Assembly (NCBI RefSeq): GCF_014203235.1
Contig: NZ_JACHIN010000005.1
Coordinates: 558,001-622,000, forward strand
Origin: Nonomuraea endophytica
GTDB lineage: Bacteria; Actinomycetota; Actinomycetes; Streptosporangiales; Streptosporangiaceae
DNA: 64,000 nucleotides
Direction of reading: 5' to 3'
Shown here: positions 60,872 to 64,000 of the stretch, one piece after another
Numbering within the stretch: position 1 is the first letter of the stretch
Layout: each line of letters opens with the position of its first letter
Notes under the pieces: model-generated
Told to the model about the DNA's origin: nothing
Seen by the model: only the letters and a program-made list of their open reading frames with translations
The model's database searches: none
Translations under genes and position numbers: made by a program

Positions 60872-61432
60872 GTGAACGAGACGCGTCCTCGCGCGAGCCG
60901 GGCCCTGATGATCGCCGGAGTACTCCTAGGGGTGCTCCTGCTGGCGACGGCGGCCATCCTCTCCAGGGGCGCGCTCGGCGGAGCCTCACTGAACGCCGTG
61001 GGCTGGCCGGGCTCCCCCGGCCATCCCGGCGACCCCGGGCAGAAGACCGCCCGCGTGGAGGCCACCCCCTCGTCCACGCCCCGCCCCTCCCGCACACACC
61101 CCGCCCCGGCCACCTCCCAGCCCCACACCCGGCACGCGACGCCGGTAGCCGGCCATCCCCCGACCCGCACCCCCATGCCGGCCCGCGAATCCCGCCGCCC
61201 CACGCTGGTGGCCCCGAGCCCGGCCAACACCGGCGCGAACTCCCCCGCCGACGTCACCCCCATCGGCCCCAGCGCCCAGACCACCGCCGCCCCACCCCCG
61301 GCCACCCTCCCTCCCGCGGACCACCACCCATCCGCCACCCCAACCCCCAGCAAGACCAAACCCACCAAGCCCAAGCCCACCAAGACCCGCACCCCGGGCA
61401 AGAAACCCGGCAACCAGCCCCACAACCGCTAG
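60872..61432 (+). CDS. Pro/Thr-rich membrane-anchored protein
   Basis: 186 residues from GTG 60872. One N-terminal helix (ALMIAGVLLGVLLLATAAIL) is followed by an extended, low-complexity Pro/Thr/Ser region and a Lys/Pro-rich C-terminus (KPTKPKPTKTRTPGKKPG). A short collagen-like stretch (GWPGSPGHPGDPG) follows the helix. Likely an extracellular wall-spanning or wall-binding protein; function unknown. The repetitive sequence makes frame support weaker than usual, but the signal anchor is convincing. Confidence 0.65.
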   Translation: MNETRPRASRALMIAGVLLGVLLLATAAILSRGALGGASLNAVGWPGSPGHPGDPGQKTARVEATPSSTPRPSRTHPAPATSQPHTRHATPVAGHPPTRTPMPARESRRPTLVAPSPANTGANSPADVTPIGPSAQTTAAPPPATLPPADHHPSATPTPSKTKPTKPKPTKTRTPGKKPGNQPHNR

Positions 61433-61502
61433 CCACCCCAACAGGCGTGGGTCCGGGGCGGGGTCGCGGGTGAGGGGTGGCTCTGGGATGATGGCGGGCA
61501 CT

Positions 61503-62048
61503 ATGCCTGCCTCCCTGCCGTTCCGCCTGGTGCGCGCCGTGGCGTTCGCCGCGGTGTGCGCGGGGCTGGGCATGGGCGCACACGTCGTGGCCGGCGCCAC
61601 CGTGGCGCTGCCCGGTGCGGTGGCGGCCATCGCGTTGTCGCTGCTGGCGGCGTTGCCGCTGACCGGGCGGGAACGTTCGGCCGGTGGGATCCTGGCGCTG
61701 CTGGTCGTGCTGCAGGCCGTGCTGCACGTGATGTTCTCGATGCTGCACGGCGCGGCGCCGGTGGCCGTCCAGGGCGGGCACGCGCACTCCGGGCTGGTGC
61801 CGGGGCTGGGCATGCTCGTGATGCACGGGTGGGCGATCGTGCTGACGGCGCTGTGGCTGTCGCGGGGCGAGGCCGCGCTGTGGGGCCTGTTCCGCCGGGT
61901 GCTGGTCCGGCTCGGCCTGCTTCCCGCCGTCCCCGTGACGCGAGACCCCGCCCCTCCCGTACGGCACGCGGAGCCACCCACTCCCCGCTCCGCCCTCCTC
62001 GAACACACCCTCTCAGGCCGGGGCCCGCCTCTCTTCCTCCCCGCCTGA
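61503..62048 (+). CDS. Membrane protein paired with copper protein (copy 2)
   Basis: 181 residues from ATG 61503, the start that aligns with the paralogue at 23114; in-frame starts at 61470-61491 are possible. About four helices are seen (AVAFAAVCAGLGMGAHVVAG; AIALSLLAALPLTGRERSAG; MLVMHGWAIVLTALWLSRGE). The loop GAAPVAVQGGHAHSG has His residues that could bind metal. It precedes the PCu(A)C chaperone and Dyp peroxidase genes, as its paralogue precedes YcnI. Confidence 0.75.
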   Translation: MPASLPFRLVRAVAFAAVCAGLGMGAHVVAGATVALPGAVAAIALSLLAALPLTGRERSAGGILALLVVLQAVLHVMFSMLHGAAPVAVQGGHAHSGLVPGLGMLVMHGWAIVLTALWLSRGEAALWGLFRRVLVRLGLLPAVPVTRDPAPPVRHAEPPTPRSALLEHTLSGRGPPLFLPA

Positions 62049-62255
62049 CCCTCCCGGACCTCTGGTCCGGAGCCCCCGCCCTCTGGCGCCTCCCCCGCAC
62101 GCATCCTGCTGCCGGGGCTCAGCTGACGTTGCCCAAACCCGGCAACAGCGGTGACCAGGCTGCCCGGCTTGCCCGGCAGACAGGCAGGCCGCAGGCGCGC
62201 CTGTCGTGGGTGTTTATTGCCGAAATTTCTGGACTTCTGGAAGAGAGACCTCATC

Positions 62256-62825
62256 ATGCGTATTCGTCATGCCCTCCTGGCTGTCGTGGCCACCGCCGCG
62301 CTGGCCGCCTGTGGTGGACAGCAGAGCACCTCCGCCGCCCCCGCCAACGACGCGCCCACCGGCACCGCCTCCGGAGCGCCCACGGCTGCGGCGACCGCTC
62401 CCGCCGGGGAGGCCGCGCCCGGCACCACGGGCCCGCTGACCATCGCCGACCCCTGGATCAAGACCACGAAGAGCGGCATGACCGCCGCCTTCGGCACCAT
62501 CGCCAACCCCTCCGCCGCCCCGATCACGATCGTCTCCGCCACCTCCACCGGCGCGCCCACGGTGGAGCTTCACGAGACGGTCGGCGAGGGCACTCAGATG
62601 ACCATGCGGCCCAAGGAGGGCGGCTTCACGATCCCGGCGGGCGGGAAGCTGGAGCTCAAGCCCGGCGGTGACCACATCATGCTGATGGACGTCACCACCC
62701 CGGTGAAGCCGGGCTCGGAGGTGGGTTTCACGCTGAAGTTCAAGGACGGCGGCACGATGGAGTTCAAGGCCGTGGGCAAGGACTTCGCCGGCGCCAACGA
62801 GAAGTACCAGCCCGGCCATGAGTGA
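62256..62825 (+). CDS. PCu(A)C-family copper chaperone lipoprotein
   Basis: 189 residues from ATG 62256; upstream in-frame codons precede a good signal sequence. The lipobox (ALAAC) predicts lipidation, then an Ala/Thr-rich linker. The PCu(A)C domain has its Cu(I) ligands: VELHETVGEGTQMTMRPKEG (His, Met) and GGDHIMLMDV (His, Met). The family delivers copper to Cu(A) of cytochrome oxidase or to other exported cuproproteins. It overlaps the peroxidase gene by 8 bp. Confidence 0.92.
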   Translation: MRIRHALLAVVATAALAACGGQQSTSAAPANDAPTGTASGAPTAAATAPAGEAAPGTTGPLTIADPWIKTTKSGMTAAFGTIANPSAAPITIVSATSTGAPTVELHETVGEGTQMTMRPKEGGFTIPAGGKLELKPGGDHIMLMDVTTPVKPGSEVGFTLKFKDGGTMEFKAVGKDFAGANEKYQPGHE

Positions 62826-64000
62826 CGGCGAGCGTCCGTCCGGGATCTCCCGCCGCCGCCTGCTCGCCGGTGGCGCCGCGGCGGCGGGCGGCCTGGTCGC
62901 GACCGGTACTCTCACCGCCGGTCTCCCCACCGACGCCCAAGCCGCCGGCTCAGGCCCCTCGGATCAGACTGTGGCTGAGCGAACAGGAGCAGGGCAGGGC
63001 GTTACCGGTCAGGCCGCCGCTGAGCCGAGCTCGGCTACGGGGCCGGCCACCGCCCCGCCCGGGCAGTGCGTCTACGGCGACGGTGCGGCCGTGGAGCCGT
63101 TTCATGGGGTACGGCAGGCGGGTGTCGCCACCGCGCCCCAGGCCCACGCCGCCTTCGTCGGGCTCGATCTGCGCGAGGACGTCGGCAGGGAGGCGCTCGG
63201 CAGGCTGATGCGGCTGCTCACCGATGACGCCCGGCGGCTCACCCAGGGCCGCGGCGCGCTGGCCGACACCGAGCCCGAACTGGCGGCGCTGCCCGCGCGG
63301 CTGACGGTGACGTTCGGGTTCGGGCCGGGGCTGTTCCGGGCGGCGAAGGTCAAGGGCGGGCCTGAGCAGTTGCCGAGGTTCCCGGTGGACCGGCTGGAGG
63401 ATCGGTGGTCGGGGGGCGATCTGCTGCTGCAGATCTGCTGCGACGACCCGGTCACGCTGGCCCACGCGCTGCGCATGATCGTGAAGGACACCGCGTCGTT
63501 CACGAAGGTCAGGTGGGTGCAGCGCGGGTTCCGGCAGGCGGTGCAGCGGCCGGGGCTGACCCAGCGCAACCTCATGGGGCAGCTCGACGGCACGGTCAAC
63601 CCCAAGCCGGGGACGCCGGAGTTCGAGCGGGCCGTGTGGATCGCGGACGGGCCGCTGGCCGGTGGCACCATGCTGGTCCTGCGGCGGATCCGGATGCTCA
63701 TGGACTCCTGGGACGCCGCCGACCGGGTGGCCAAGGAGTTCACGGTGGGGCGGCGGCTGGACAACGGCGCCCCGCTGAGCGGCCGGGCCGAGCACGACGA
63801 GGCCGACTTCGCCAAGCTCAACGCGATCGGCTTCCCGGTGATCTCGGAGTACGCGCACATCCGGCGGGCCCACACCCAGGATCCCGGGCTGCGGATGTTC
63901 CGCCGCGTGTACAACTACGACGACGGGGACACCGGGCTGCTCTTCGCCTCCTACCAGGCGGACGTGGCCCGGCAGTTCACCCCGGTGCAGCGCCGCCTGG
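62818..64000 (+). CDS. Dyp-type haem peroxidase, Tat-exported, 3' end outside window
   Basis: At least 394 residues from ATG 62818. The twin-arginine signal GISRRRLLAGGAAAAGG predicts folded export. The peroxidase domain shows AAFVGLDLREDVGREAL, the GxxDG motif as NLMGQLDGTVNP (distal Asp), HIRRAHTQDPG (proximal His region) and MFRRVYNYDDG (distal Arg). EfeB/DyeB-type enzymes oxidise dyes or phenolics or act on haem. Coupled to the PCu(A)C gene, so copper handling and peroxidase export may be linked. The frame is open at the window end. Confidence 0.93.
   Translation, partial: MSDGERPSGISRRRLLAGGAAAAGGLVATGTLTAGLPTDAQAAGSGPSDQTVAERTGAGQGVTGQAAAEPSSATGPATAPPGQCVYGDGAAVEPFHGVRQAGVATAPQAHAAFVGLDLREDVGREALGRLMRLLTDDARRLTQGRGALADTEPELAALPARLTVTFGFGPGLFRAAKVKGGPEQLPRFPVDRLEDRWSGGDLLLQICCDDPVTLAHALRMIVKDTASFTKVRWVQRGFRQAVQRPGLTQRNLMGQLDGTVNPKPGTPEFERAVWIADGPLAGGTMLVLRRIRMLMDSWDAADRVAKEFTVGRRLDNGAPLSGRAEHDEADFAKLNAIGFPVISEYAHIRRAHTQDPGLRMFRRVYNYDDGDTGLLFASYQADVARQFTPVQRRL

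Noticed and set aside
1..64000. CRISPR arrays, rRNA and tRNA genes
   Set aside because: Read through for regularly spaced direct repeats and for conserved rRNA/tRNA segments; none was seen.

Overview
The window is high-GC actinobacterial chromosome. The mix of families suggests a filamentous actinomycete of the Streptosporangiales type (Nonomuraea-like), but that is an inference from gene content and codon use; no rRNA or tRNA gene is present to settle it. The markers are an RHS polymorphic toxin, an AfsR-like SARP, a Ser/Thr kinase, an LCP protein, an S4 paralogue under an iron box, a DUF3052 protein, DmdR/IdeR-type iron boxes and very GC-rich codons.

Layout. 1-5.3 kb: the 3' part of a giant RHS/YD-repeat toxin gene, its terminator and a ricin-lectin remnant. 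5.7-7.6 kb: two small lipoproteins, one a signal-peptidase look-alike lacking both catalytic residues. 7.6-13.2 kb: a single-module NRPS (C-A-T-TE) fused to an MFS exporter. 13.5-17.6 kb: cupin, LysR, Fic and Ser/Thr kinase. 17.8-19.6 kb: iron-regulated siderophore-interacting protein and an esterase. 19.7-24.4 kb: DUF3052, a three-gene ABC exporter, membrane proteins and a YcnI copper protein. 24.5-28.1 kb: an ABC exporter plus LolA-like operon bracketed by inverted copies of a two-part intergenic repeat. 28.2-33.4 kb: a two-component system whose promoter shares CTGAGA boxes with that operon, a small secreted peptide and an AfsR-like SARP.

34.2-43.1 kb is the most notable region. An 8.86-kb, visibly lower-GC element has integrated inside a host dihydropteroate synthase-family gene (folP). 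It carries a large serine integrase, a TraB/FtsK DNA translocase, a KorSA-like GntR repressor and a set of overlapping small transfer genes. The host gene is cut after codon 27: the 5' stub lies at 43.1 kb and the 3' remainder at 33.5-34.2 kb, and the two join perfectly in frame when the element is removed on paper. The element carries its own complete, diverged folP in the same orientation, behind a TPR/membrane gene, just inside the end that adjoins the host folP promoter. It therefore appears to break a host gene and supply a substitute.

43.5-64 kb: LysR, zinc metallopeptidase, LCP protein, a NaChBac-like channel, a DDN-family enzyme, a TetR with ABC exporter, a cytosolic subtilase with a small partner, a membrane spermidine-synthase-like protein, and an rpsD paralogue-ltrA operon sharing an iron box with a divergent DUF2470 gene. 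These are followed by xylAB for xylose use, then a copper/haem module (membrane protein, PCu(A)C chaperone, Tat-exported Dyp peroxidase) that leaves the window. The membrane protein and the copper protein of this module parallel the pair at 23.1-24.4 kb.
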